In this document: one piece after another, positions 1 through 9,274 of the stretch
How positions within the stretch are numbered: the stretch's first letter is position 1
Layout: each line of letters starts with the position of its first letter
DNA from: Mangrovimicrobium sediminis
GTDB lineage: Bacteria > Pseudomonadota > Gammaproteobacteria > Pseudomonadales > Halieaceae
Direction: 5' to 3'
NCBI RefSeq assembly: GCF_004745945.1
Contig: NZ_SRLE01000007.1
Span: 124,001-188,000, forward strand
Length of the DNA stretch: 64,000 nt
The notes under the pieces: generated by a model
The model's database searches: none
What the model saw: the letters and a program-made list of their open reading frames with translations, nothing else
What the model was told of the DNA's origin: nothing
Translations under genes and position numbers: made by a program

Positions 1-420
1 CTTGCGCTGGCTGACATGGATCTTCTCCAACTGCTGGGTCATCTCGGAGTGGTGGTCGATGCTGTAGTAGTAGAGGTTGAACATGGCGCGCAGCTCGTCC
101 GGCCGCGCCTCGACGTAGTTCTTCAATGCGGTGACCGCGAGCAGCACGGTTTCCAGCCCTTTGGAATCGCCGATGGTGAGATCCAGTTCCTCGCACCAGG
201 AGTGGTGCAGGTGGGCGATCAGCGCGGAGAAGAACACGTCCTTGGTGCCGTAGCGGTAGGCGGCCAGTCCGCGGCTGTAGCCGGCGCTGATGCCGATGTC
301 CGTCAGGGTGGTCTTCTCCGGACCGCGCTCGACGATCAACTGGGTCGCAGCTTCGAACATCTGCCGGTCGGATTCCGCGGAGCGTTCGGCCTGGGTGCGT
401 CGCTTGTTTTCGGTCGCCAT
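1..420 (-). CDS. TetR/AcrR-family transcriptional regulator (3' end cut by window edge)
   Basis: Reading the minus strand from an ATG at 420 gives 140 residues with no stop before the window edge, so the C-terminus is missing. The N-terminus has the TetR layout: a short basic, polar lead (ATENKRRTQAERSAESD), then helix 1 (MFEAATQLIVERG) and a helix-turn-helix around residues 35-60 with the TTLTDIGISAGYSRGLAAYR core. TetR proteins are usually ligand-responsive repressors. It diverges from the acyl-CoA dehydrogenase operon at 525 and shares with it a 104-bp gap holding a strong dyad, so control of that operon by an acyl-CoA or substrate ligand is the natural inference. Confidence 0.85.
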   Translation of the reverse strand, partial: MATENKRRTQAERSAESDRQMFEAATQLIVERGPEKTTLTDIGISAGYSRGLAAYRYGTKDVFFSALIAHLHHSWCEELDLTIGDSKGLETVLLAVTALKNYVEARPDELRAMFNLYYYSIDHHSEMTQQLEKIHVSQRK

Positions 421-458
421 TGGCTGCCTTCCTGTCACTCGATGGGCGCAGTCTAACA

Positions 459-483
459 ATACATGCTTGTAACAAACAAGTAT
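459..483. promoter_or_regulatory. Probable TetR operator between divergent genes
   Basis: Two 12-nt arms, ATACATGCTTGT (459-470) and ACAAACAAGTAT (472-483), are inverted around a single base at 471 and match at 10 of 12 positions. The dyad sits in the intergenic region shared by the TetR gene (start 420) and the acyl-CoA dehydrogenase (start 525), the classic position for a TetR-family site that both autoregulates and represses. Binding by this regulator is inferred. Confidence 0.6.
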
Positions 484-524
484 TTTGTTTAGGATGCCCG
501 TCAAGCTGATCGAGGAAGAGCAAC

Positions 525-1682
525 ATGCGGCGCAGGTGGCTGACGGAAGAACACGAAATGTTCCGTGATTCGGTGCGCCGTTTCCTGCAGGACGAGGCCG
601 AGCCGCATATGGATGAGTGGCGGCGGCAGGGCGTGGTGGACCGGGCGGTGTTTCGCAAGGCCGGCGCACTGGGCTTCCTGTTCATGTGGGCCGAGTCCGA
701 GTTCGGCGGGCTGGGCCTCGACGATTTCCGCTACGACCAGGTGCTGATCGAGGAACTGTACCGGGCCGGCTGTGGCGATATTTTCATTCCGGCGCACAAT
801 CGCCTGGTGGGGCGCTACCTGGGGCGCCTGGCCAGCACGGAGCAGAAACAGCGTTTCTACCCGGGCTGTATCTCCGGCGATACCATCCTCGGCATCGCCA
901 TGACCGAGCCGGATACCGGCTCCGACCTGGCGGCGATGAAAACCCGCGCCGTCGACTGCGGCGATCACTGGCGCCTGAGCGGCGCCAAGACCTATATCTC
1001 CAACGGCATCATCGGCGACCTGTTCGTGGTCGCGGCTAAGACCGGCGAGGTCGGCGACCGCCAGACCGGGCTGTTCCTGGTCGAGCGCGACATGCCCGGC
1101 TTCAGCCGCGGCCGCAACCTGGAGAAACTGGGCATGAAAGCCCAGGACACCGCCGAACTGTTCTTCGACGAAGTGCGGATACCGAAGAACAATGAACTGG
1201 GCGATCCCAGTCGCGGGTTCTACTACTTGATGGAAAACCTCGCGGAGGAGCGCCTGCAGAGTGCGACCTGCTCGCTGGCCAACGCCAGGGCAGCGCTGGA
1301 CGAGACCCTGGCGTTCACCCGCGAGCGCCTGGTTTTCGGCGAGCCGGTGGCGAGTTTCCAGAATACGCGCTTCCAGTTCGCCAGCATGGCCACGGACATG
1401 GAGGCGGCGCAGGTGTTCCTCGACCGCTGTGTCGAGGAACTCAATGCGGGCGAACTCGCCGCGGAGGACGCTGCGAAGGTCAAGCTGTTCTGCTCGGAGC
1501 TGGAAGGGCGCGTGGTTGACCAGTGCCTGCAGTTCCACGGCGGCGCCGGCTACATGGACGAGTACATGATATCCAGGCGTTATGCGGACGCGCGCATCTC
1601 ACGCATCTACGCGGGCACCAGCGAGATCATGCGCGAGATCATCGCGCGCAAGATGGGCCTGGATTTTCGCGGTAAACACTGA
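525..1682 (+). CDS. Acyl-CoA dehydrogenase (IVD/LCAD-type catalytic base)
   Basis: A 385-residue FAD flavoenzyme that would desaturate an acyl-CoA at C2-C3 and pass electrons to ETF. The family signature AMTEPDTGSDL lies at about residues 125-135 and FHGGAGYMDEY near the C-terminus. The position that carries the base in short/medium-chain enzymes reads IYAGTSEIM, with Ala in place of Glu. Glu242 in LAEERL aligns instead with the catalytic Glu of isovaleryl- and long-chain acyl-CoA dehydrogenases. ATG at 525 follows GAGGAAGAG. It is the first gene of a tight operon ending with a CoA ligase at 5583. Substrate unknown. Confidence 0.93.
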   Translation: MRRRWLTEEHEMFRDSVRRFLQDEAEPHMDEWRRQGVVDRAVFRKAGALGFLFMWAESEFGGLGLDDFRYDQVLIEELYRAGCGDIFIPAHNRLVGRYLGRLASTEQKQRFYPGCISGDTILGIAMTEPDTGSDLAAMKTRAVDCGDHWRLSGAKTYISNGIIGDLFVVAAKTGEVGDRQTGLFLVERDMPGFSRGRNLEKLGMKAQDTAELFFDEVRIPKNNELGDPSRGFYYLMENLAEERLQSATCSLANARAALDETLAFTRERLVFGEPVASFQNTRFQFASMATDMEAAQVFLDRCVEELNAGELAAEDAAKVKLFCSELEGRVVDQCLQFHGGAGYMDEYMISRRYADARISRIYAGTSEIMREIIARKMGLDFRGKH

Positions 1683-2696
<1,014 letters not shown>

Positions 2697-2720
2697 CAAC
2701 AACCGAAGGAGTCGATAAAC

Positions 2721-3863
2721 ATGTTGCCTAGAACCCTGTACGGGCCGGAGCACGAGGAATTCAGGCGCACGGTGCGGCGCTTCATGGAGCAGGAGGTGGT
2801 GCCCTATCACCAGGCCTGGGAGGAGCAGCAGCACGTCGACCGCGAGCTGTGGCGCAAGGCCGGCGAGCTCGGCCTGCTGTGTCTCACCATCCCGGAGGAA
2901 TACGGCGGGCTGGGCGTGGACCGCTCGTTCAGTGCCGTATTGATGGAGGAACAGAGCTACTGCGGCGCCACCGGCCCCGGCTTCGGCGTGCACTCGGACA
3001 TTGTCGCCAACTACATCTGCAACTTCGGGCGCGAGGCGCAAAAGCTGGAATGGCTGCCGAAGATGGCCAGCGGCGAGGCGATCGGTTCCATTGCCATGAC
3101 CGAGCCCGGTACCGGTTCCGACCTGCAGTCGATCCGGACCTCGGCGGTGAAGGACGGTGACGACTATGTCATCAACGGCTCCAAGATATTCATCACCAAC
3201 GGCTACCTCTCCGACATCGCTGTGGTGGTCTGCCGCACCGGCGACAGCGGCTCGGGGTCCAAGGATCTCTCGCTGATCCTGGTCGAGGCAGAGCGCGCGG
3301 GGTTCACCAAGGCCAAACCCCTGCACAAGGTCGGTATGCGCGCCCAGGATACCTGCGAGCTGTTCTTCGACGAGGTGCGCGTGCCGCAATCCAACCTGCT
3401 CGGTGAGGTGGAGGGACGCGGTTTCGTGCAACTGATGCAGGAGCTGGCCTGGGAGCGGCTGATCATCGCCATCCTTTCGGTGGCCTCCGCCGAGGCGGCG
3501 CTGGCGGTGACCCTGGACTACACCCGCGAGCGCAAGGTGTTCGGTCAGCCGGTGGCGGATTTCCAGAACAGCCGCTTTACGCTGGCGCAGATGAAAACCG
3601 AGATCGCGATGGGCCGGGTGTTTGTCGACCGCTGCCTGGAACTGGTGCTGGACAACCAGCTCAGCCAGGAGGCCGCTGCCGCGGCCAAGCTGTGGACCTC
3701 CGAGATGCTGTGCCGGGTGGTCGACGAGGGCGTGCAACTGCACGGCGGCTACGGCTACATGCTCGAGTACCCTATCGCACGCGCCTGGGTCGACTCGCGC
3801 GCCGGACGCATCTATGGCGGTACCAACGAGATCATGAAGGAACTGATCGCGCGCAGCCTGTAA
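2721..3863 (+). CDS. Acyl-CoA dehydrogenase
   Basis: A 380-residue second acyl-CoA dehydrogenase in the operon, clearly paralogous to the one at 525. AMTEPGTGSDL lies at about 125-135 and LHGGYGYMLEYPIAR near the C-terminus. As in its neighbour the MCAD-type base is absent (IYGGTNEIM), and Glu245 in LAWERL is the likely base. Pairs of adjacent acyl-CoA dehydrogenases occur in steroid and branched-acid catabolism, sometimes as heterotetramers; here both copies keep the predicted base, so each could also act alone. ATG at 2721 has AAGGAG upstream (2706-2711). Confidence 0.94.
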   Translation: MLPRTLYGPEHEEFRRTVRRFMEQEVVPYHQAWEEQQHVDRELWRKAGELGLLCLTIPEEYGGLGVDRSFSAVLMEEQSYCGATGPGFGVHSDIVANYICNFGREAQKLEWLPKMASGEAIGSIAMTEPGTGSDLQSIRTSAVKDGDDYVINGSKIFITNGYLSDIAVVVCRTGDSGSGSKDLSLILVEAERAGFTKAKPLHKVGMRAQDTCELFFDEVRVPQSNLLGEVEGRGFVQLMQELAWERLIIAILSVASAEAALAVTLDYTRERKVFGQPVADFQNSRFTLAQMKTEIAMGRVFVDRCLELVLDNQLSQEAAAAAKLWTSEMLCRVVDEGVQLHGGYGYMLEYPIARAWVDSRAGRIYGGTNEIMKELIARSL

Positions 3864-3909
3864 ACAACCGGCCACGCGCCTGGCAATAATAAATCGAGGC
3901 AACACAAGG

Positions 3910-5583
3910 GTGAGTGACGCCATGGAATTTCCCACCCCACTTCACGCGCTGGCGCACTGGGCGCAGGTGCAGGGCGATGCGCCCTTCCTGACCCAGCCGC
4001 TATCGGACGGGAGCGAACTGGTACTGAGCTGGCTACAGGTCGAGGAGCAGGCGCGGCGCGCCGCCGCCTACCTGGTGTCGCTGGATCTGCCCCCGCGCAG
4101 CAACATCGTGCTTACCGGCAAGAACACGGCGCACTGGATCGTCGCGGACCTCGCCATCTGGATGGCCGGGCACGTCAGCGTGCCGGTGTACCCGACCCTG
4201 GGCGCAGAGGCCACCGCGTACATACTCGATCACTGCGCTGCGCGCCTGGTCGTCATCGGCCGACTGGACGGGCAGGGCGATAGCTGGGAGCAGGTGCGCG
4301 AGGTCCTGCCGCCGGCGCTGCCGCGCCTGTGTCTGCCCGAGGCGCCGGACACGCACGGCGAGCGCTGGGAGGCCATACAGGCGCGCTGTACCCCGCTAGA
4401 GCACATCGACCTGCGCGACCCGGAGGCGCTGGCCACGATCATTTACACCTCGGGTACCACCGGCAAGCCCAAGGGCGTGATGCACTGTTTCCGTTCGCTG
4501 ATGGCGCCCTGTCGCTGCTCCGAGGACCTGTGGCGCCCTGCGCCGGAGGACCGCATGCTGTCCTACCTGCCGCTGGCGCACATCGGCGAGCGCGCAGCGG
4601 TGGAGATTCCCGCACTGGTGTTCGGCTTCCAGCTGTTCTTCAATCGCTCGCTGGACACCTTCGCCCAGGATCTCAAGCGGGCGCGCCCGACCCGGTTCTT
4701 CACCGTGCCGCGCCTTTGGACCAAGTTCTACCAGGCAGTCAACGCGAAGCTGCCGCCGCTACAGCAGCGCATCCTGTTCGCGCTGCCGATGGTCGGTAAG
4801 CGGGTCAAGCGGCGCATCCTCGCCGAACTCGGGCTGGACGCGACGCGCGTGGCCCTGGCCGGCGCGGCGCCGATGCCGGCGGACCTGCTCGCCTGGTACC
4901 GGCGGCTGGGGCTGGAGATCCTCGACGTGTTCGGCATGACGGAAAACGCCGCGACCTCCCACGCCTCGCGACCGGGACAGGTGCGCCTGGGCTATGTCGG
5001 GATACCGCTGCCCGGGGTGGAGTGTCGCATCGACGCCAGCGGCGAGGTCCTGGTCAGGAGCCCGGGGCAGATGCTCGGCTACTACCGCATGGAGGAGGAG
5101 ACTCAACGCCTGCTGACCGAAGACGGGTTTTTCCACACCGGCGATCGCGGCGAGGTGAGCGGGGACGGTTTCCTGCGTATCACCGGCCGGGTGAAGGAAT
5201 TGTTCAAAACCAGCAAGGGCAAGTACGTGGCGCCGGTGCCTATCGAGAACCTGCTCGCCGCGCACCCGGCTATCGAGGTGTCCTGCGTCACCGGACCGGG
5301 ACAGCCCCAGCCCTTCGCGCTGGCCGTGCTGTCACCGGGGACCGACAACCCGGACCAGCGCGCGCGCCTGGAGAGCGAACTGGATGAACTGTTGCAGCAG
5401 GTCAATCGCCAGTTGGAGGAGCACGAGCGGCTCGATTACATCGTGCTGGTAAAAGACCCCTGGACCATCGAGAGCGGCGCGCTGACGCCCACATTGAAGC
5501 TGCGCCGCGAGGTGATCGAGCAGCGCTGCCTGCCCCTCGCCGAAGGCTGGCGAGGTTCCAGGCGCAGGGTTATCTGGGAGTAG
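3910..5583 (+). CDS. AMP-binding acyl-CoA synthetase (fatty-acid-CoA ligase type)
   Basis: A 557-residue member of the ANL adenylating family that would activate a carboxylic acid to its CoA thioester via an acyl-AMP. The P-loop-like core TIIYTSGTTGKPKGVMH is at about 176-192, FGMTENAAT is the A5-type motif, TGDRGEV the A7-type motif, and LTPTLKLRR near the C-terminus carries the A10 lysine. It is shaped like long-chain/FAA-type synthetases with a short lid domain. GTG at 3910 is the longest start; an ATG at 3922 in frame is an alternative. As last gene of the operon it would supply the acyl-CoA used by the two dehydrogenases. Confidence 0.92.
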   Translation: MSDAMEFPTPLHALAHWAQVQGDAPFLTQPLSDGSELVLSWLQVEEQARRAAAYLVSLDLPPRSNIVLTGKNTAHWIVADLAIWMAGHVSVPVYPTLGAEATAYILDHCAARLVVIGRLDGQGDSWEQVREVLPPALPRLCLPEAPDTHGERWEAIQARCTPLEHIDLRDPEALATIIYTSGTTGKPKGVMHCFRSLMAPCRCSEDLWRPAPEDRMLSYLPLAHIGERAAVEIPALVFGFQLFFNRSLDTFAQDLKRARPTRFFTVPRLWTKFYQAVNAKLPPLQQRILFALPMVGKRVKRRILAELGLDATRVALAGAAPMPADLLAWYRRLGLEILDVFGMTENAATSHASRPGQVRLGYVGIPLPGVECRIDASGEVLVRSPGQMLGYYRMEEETQRLLTEDGFFHTGDRGEVSGDGFLRITGRVKELFKTSKGKYVAPVPIENLLAAHPAIEVSCVTGPGQPQPFALAVLSPGTDNPDQRARLESELDELLQQVNRQLEEHERLDYIVLVKDPWTIESGALTPTLKLRREVIEQRCLPLAEGWRGSRRRVIWE

Positions 5584-5670
5584 GCCTCGCGCCGCGGGAG
5601 TTTACCGGGCCAGGGCCAGGGTCAGGTTCAAGGCGTCCGCTGCTGGTGTCGCGCGTATCGCGGCTGGCAC

Positions 5671-6984
5671 CTACGCATTTCGCGTTCGCACCTTCCGCAG
5701 CAGTCGCCGCACGAGTGAGTCCGCCGTCCCGGCCTCCTGCGTGTCCCCGAGCAATTGCGCCAGTTCCGCCAGGCCGTCGTGTGACGGCCAGCGACGCTGC
5801 AGGATGGCGAACTGCTCGCGCGCTTCGTCCAGGCGCTTTTCTTCCGCCAGCGTCCTGACCGCCAGGCGCAGCGGCTGCGGATCGTCGGGAAACGCCTCGC
5901 GGTAGGCGTCCAGCGCGCGCAGGGTGGCGTCGGCATCCAGGCGGTAGTCGGCGAGGCTGCGCGCCGCCCACAGCCACACCTGCGGCCGGTCTTCGAAACG
6001 TGTTTGCGCAGCTGCGCGGCTCGCCGGGTCATCCTCGGCAAAGGCGCGGATAAACAGCCGCGCGTCCTCCAGTTCGGCCAGCTGCCGTGAATTGACCGGC
6101 AGGGACATGGGCTCGCCGTCGATGGCGACGTTGGGTGCCTCGTTGGCCGGCGTGGCGAACAGGCCCGCGCGCTGCAGGGTGGACTCGAGGCTATCGCCGG
6201 TACCGTGCAGGTAGAACAGAGGCAGCATGCGCTTGAACAGCACCGCGCTGTCGCGCAACTCGTCGGCCAGCCCCGGTCGCGCCAGCTGCGCCATCCACGG
6301 CGTGATATTGGCGGTGCGGTACTGGGTGGATATGCCGCGGCGCTGCGGGGTGCGGCTGGAAAAACGCAGCACCGAGATGCCGGAAGTTGCCGCCACGCGC
6401 AGTTCGGGGTCGTTAAAGAACTTCGCCCACATGTACATGTCCGAGGCGCCGGCCTCCCAGGGCGCGCAGGTCCAGCCCACCGGCAGTCGCAGGTAGGCGC
6501 TCTTGCGGTAGGCGGTGTTGGTGAGCCCGGGGTTGATGCCCTTGATGCGATTCGCAGCCATCGCCGCGCGCAGGGTTGGCGTGCCGAAATTGCGCGGGTT
6601 CCAGATGTTTTCCCGGTCCAGCAGTTCCAGCGGGGCGCGGCCGGTCCAGTCCGCGTCGGCCAGTTGCGCGCGCAGCCCGGCGAGGTGGTCCGGCAGGTAG
6701 AGGTCGTCGTCGCCGAGGTGGCAGACGAATTCGGCGTCCGAGGCGCGGATGATGGCGTCGCGGTGTTCCTCGCCGTAGCGCTGCGACTTGGGAAAGCTGT
6801 ACATGCGGATGCGCGGGTCCAGGCGCGTGAACGCCTCGACGAGGGCGTGGGTCGCGGGCGGGGCGCCGTCCAGTACTACCGCCAGTTCCCAGTCCTGGAC
6901 GCTCTGCGCTAGCAGGCTGCCGATGGCCGCGTACAGGGTATCGCCGTGGTCGAAGGTCGGGCAGATCACCAGGATGTTGGCCAT
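5671..6984 (-). CDS. Family 2 glycosyltransferase with C-terminal helical extension
   Basis: A 437-residue GT-A glycosyltransferase. ANILVICPTFDHGDTL opens the Rossmann-like fold and CHLGDDDLYLPDHL supplies the DxD nucleotide-sugar/metal site near residue 95. After about residue 290 the protein changes to an Ala/Leu/Arg-rich helical, TPR-like region. I prefer ATG at 6984 (GAGGAA 8 nt upstream) over the in-frame GTG at 6999 that would overlap the preceding gene. It is last in a three-gene operon with a sugar oxidoreductase and a sugar epimerase, so it probably transfers a modified deoxysugar or amino sugar. Confidence 0.85.
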   Translation of the reverse strand: MANILVICPTFDHGDTLYAAIGSLLAQSVQDWELAVVLDGAPPATHALVEAFTRLDPRIRMYSFPKSQRYGEEHRDAIIRASDAEFVCHLGDDDLYLPDHLAGLRAQLADADWTGRAPLELLDRENIWNPRNFGTPTLRAAMAANRIKGINPGLTNTAYRKSAYLRLPVGWTCAPWEAGASDMYMWAKFFNDPELRVAATSGISVLRFSSRTPQRRGISTQYRTANITPWMAQLARPGLADELRDSAVLFKRMLPLFYLHGTGDSLESTLQRAGLFATPANEAPNVAIDGEPMSLPVNSRQLAELEDARLFIRAFAEDDPASRAAAQTRFEDRPQVWLWAARSLADYRLDADATLRALDAYREAFPDDPQPLRLAVRTLAEEKRLDEAREQFAILQRRWPSHDGLAELAQLLGDTQEAGTADSLVRRLLRKVRTRNA

Positions 6985-6985
6985 G

Positions 6986-7918
6986 TCAGGGTTCCTCACC
7001 GCGCGCCAGTCGGCGCAGGCTGTCGATGGCGGCGACCACCGCCAGTCCCTCGCTAGCCGGCGTCTTGGGCGGCGGGCCGCCGCGCAGGTGATCCGCGAAA
7101 CTGCGCAGCTGGCGCAGCAGCGGAAACTCCTGCGCTATTGCCACTTGCTCGACTGTGCCCGGCTGCGCCGCGTCGCCATGGTGGATATCCAGGTGTTCGG
7201 CATAGGCGTCGGCCAGTACCGCCACGGCGTCGTCGAACACGACCTGCACGGATCGCTCCTCGTGCGGCCAGTTGCAGGCCAGGTGCAGGTGCGCACTGGG
7301 GCCGTTCGCGCCCGCCAGCAGTGCCACCATGGATACGGGCCTGCCGCGTGCATTGCAGTGCATCACTGCGCTGCGCGGCGGGGGCAGCGCGCCGGCGATG
7401 GCCTGGACGATGGACAGGTCGTGGGGCGCAAGGTCCCACACCGCGTCCTTGTCCGGGTCGTCCAGGGACCACTGCAGGCGGCGGGTGTGAATCTCGCGCA
7501 CGGCGCCGTAGCGTTGCTCTTTTGCCAGCGTTTCCAGCGCTTCGATCCCGGGGTGGTAGCGCCACTTGTGCATAACGAACAGGCGCTGGCCCGCGCGCTG
7601 GACGATGTCATGTGCCGCGGCGGCGTCATTCGACAGCGGTTTTTCGCAAAACACCGGCTTCGCGTGCACGAGCAGGGCGTCGATATGGGCCAGGTGCATT
7701 TGCATGGGAGAGGCGACGACGAAGCCATCGAGGGCGTCGTCGACCCAGTCGCCGACGTCGCTCACATTGCGGGTTGCGCCCAGTTGCGCCGCCGCTTGCC
7801 GCGCCGCCGGGTCCGGATCGGCTACCTCGACCTGGCAGCCCAGGCTGAGCAGGTCGCGCAGGATGTGCCTGCCCCAGCGGCCGCAACCGACCAGGCCGAT
7901 ACGCGGTTTGTCGGTCAT
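6986..7918 (-). CDS. Gfo/Idh/MocA-family sugar oxidoreductase
   Basis: A 310-residue NAD(P)-dependent oxidoreductase. IGLVGCGRWGRHI is the dinucleotide-binding loop, VASPMQMHLAHIDALL and FCEKPLSND contain the EKP motif of the family, and HDLSIV supplies the usual catalytic-region His. Such enzymes oxidise or reduce hydroxyls of sugars or nucleotide sugars. The start overlaps the upstream epimerase stop by 4 nt and the stop lies 1 nt before the glycosyltransferase ATG, so the three genes are translationally coupled. Confidence 0.9.
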   Translation of the reverse strand: MTDKPRIGLVGCGRWGRHILRDLLSLGCQVEVADPDPAARQAAAQLGATRNVSDVGDWVDDALDGFVVASPMQMHLAHIDALLVHAKPVFCEKPLSNDAAAAHDIVQRAGQRLFVMHKWRYHPGIEALETLAKEQRYGAVREIHTRRLQWSLDDPDKDAVWDLAPHDLSIVQAIAGALPPPRSAVMHCNARGRPVSMVALLAGANGPSAHLHLACNWPHEERSVQVVFDDAVAVLADAYAEHLDIHHGDAAQPGTVEQVAIAQEFPLLRQLRSFADHLRGGPPPKTPASEGLAVVAAIDSLRRLARGEEP

Positions 7919-8469
7919 CGTGGCGCGTTGGCGTTCCAGGCGGCGGCCAGTTCAGCGAGCGAGCCTGCCGCCGCGTCGCGCGCCGACAGGGCCGGGGTTT
8001 CGATGTGCGGCCAGTCCAGCGCCAGGGCGGGGTCGTCCCAGCGACAGCACAGGTCGTCCGCCGGGTTCCAGGTGTGGGACAGGCCGGTGACCAGGGAATA
8101 GCCCTCGGTAGTGACAAACCCGTGCACCACGCCGGGAGGGATGATCGCCGCCTGCGGCTGGTCGCCGCGCAACTCGACGATACATGAGTTGGCGGCAAAG
8201 CCCTGGCGGGTGTCGCACAGGCCCAGCAGCATCACGCCGGACAGCACGACCACATAGTCCGTGTGACGCAGGTGCGCGTGCATGCCGCGCACCGAGCCGG
8301 GCGCGCTGTTGAGCAGGTTCCACTGCCGCGGCGGCGCCAGATCCGAACCGCCATCGCGGTACAGTTCCATCAATTCGCCGCGCTGGTCCGTGTGCGGTTG
8401 CAGGGCGAGCAGCTGCACGCCGCCAGGGAGGTCGAGCGCAGGCGCAGCGAGGGATTCGACGGATGCCAT
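7915..8469 (-). CDS. dTDP-4-dehydrorhamnose 3,5-epimerase-like cupin
   Basis: A 184-residue cupin related to RmlC/WxcM sugar epimerases and isomerases. HTDQRGELMELY resembles the DxRGxxxE opening of RmlC, GSVRGMHAHLRHTDYVVVLSGV is the metal/substrate cupin strand with conserved His, and IPPGVVHGFV is the second cupin motif. It is first in the minus-strand operon and would remodel a nucleotide-linked hexose for the glycosyltransferase. Whether it is an epimerase or a ketoisomerase is not decidable. Confidence 0.8.
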   Translation of the reverse strand: MASVESLAAPALDLPGGVQLLALQPHTDQRGELMELYRDGGSDLAPPRQWNLLNSAPGSVRGMHAHLRHTDYVVVLSGVMLLGLCDTRQGFAANSCIVELRGDQPQAAIIPPGVVHGFVTTEGYSLVTGLSHTWNPADDLCCRWDDPALALDWPHIETPALSARDAAAGSLAELAAAWNANAPR

Positions 8470-8668
8470 GTCGGGCCTTTTCTTATCGCGTGGTGGTTGC
8501 CTTTGATGATAGGCAATACCGGGTATTTATGACACCACGAATGAGGACAGGGCTCGGAGATGCTGTCTGGGTTGTTCGAAGGGGTGGCGGTGCTCGTGGG
8601 GCAACGCCAGCGCAAGTAACAGGCCGGCGGAACCCGGCGGAAGCAGGTTTGTACCCCCGGCATAGAAA

Positions 8669-8683
8669 CTTTACACTGTAAAG
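8669..8683. promoter_or_regulatory. Perfect 15-nt dyad upstream of the sorting-tail protein
   Basis: CTTTACACTGTAAAG is a perfect inverted repeat (7-nt arms, one central base) lying 41 nt before the ATG at 8725. Its size and symmetry suit a dimeric regulator. The regulator is unknown. Confidence 0.45.
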
Positions 8684-8724
8684 GCTCGCGCCCCGGGGTA
8701 GGGGCGACAACAGGGGAGATAACA

Positions 8725-9189
8725 ATGAAGCATTTCTCGCGTAGTACGATAGCGGTACTGGGGCTGCTGGCGCTGCAGTCACCTGCCTGGGGCGACTGTA
8801 TCGTGCAGTCCGGCAACGGGGACAGCGATGTGAACATCGGTCCCTTCAGTATGCCCGCCGGCTCGTCGATCGACGTCACCATGGAGACTGGTGTGGGTGG
8901 TGGCACTGCAATCGTGATGGGTGACTCACCCGGTGGCAACAATATCCTGGAGGATGTGGAGTTCGTCACGCCGCACCAGGTGACCTACACGTTCGTCAGT
9001 GCCGAGCCGGTGGTCTACCTGCTGCTGGACTGGCAGTTCAACGGCCAGCCGGAAAACACCTATTCCGTCAGCACCGACGACTGCGCATCCGAGCCGGTTC
9101 CCGCGACCACGCCCTGGGCGCTGGTCACCTTGTGCGGGGCGCTGGTGCTTGCGGCAGCTGCCTACCTGCGTCGGCGGGTGACTGCCTGA
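8725..9189 (+). CDS. Exported protein with IPTL/PEP-CTERM-like sorting tail
   Basis: A 154-residue protein with a Sec signal peptide (cleavage probably after PAWG, residue 23) and a mature region rich in Gly, Asp and Ser with two widely spaced Cys (DCIVQ and DDCAS). The C-terminus is tripartite: a Pro-rich VPATTPWAL segment, a hydrophobic helix and a terminal YLRRR cluster, the layout of PEP-CTERM/IPTL-CTERM proteins processed by exosortase or archaeosortase-like enzymes. ATG at 8725 follows AGGGGAGA. No sorting enzyme is present in the window. Function of the mature domain is not recognised. Confidence 0.75.
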   Translation: MKHFSRSTIAVLGLLALQSPAWGDCIVQSGNGDSDVNIGPFSMPAGSSIDVTMETGVGGGTAIVMGDSPGGNNILEDVEFVTPHQVTYTFVSAEPVVYLLLDWQFNGQPENTYSVSTDDCASEPVPATTPWALVTLCGALVLAAAAYLRRRVTA

Positions 9190-9274
9190 CCCCATCCGCG
9201 AAGTCGTGGCCCTCGATATCACCGGTGACGTCGGCTGTGCATCACCCGCGCCCGAGCGGTATCTCCGGACTCGA

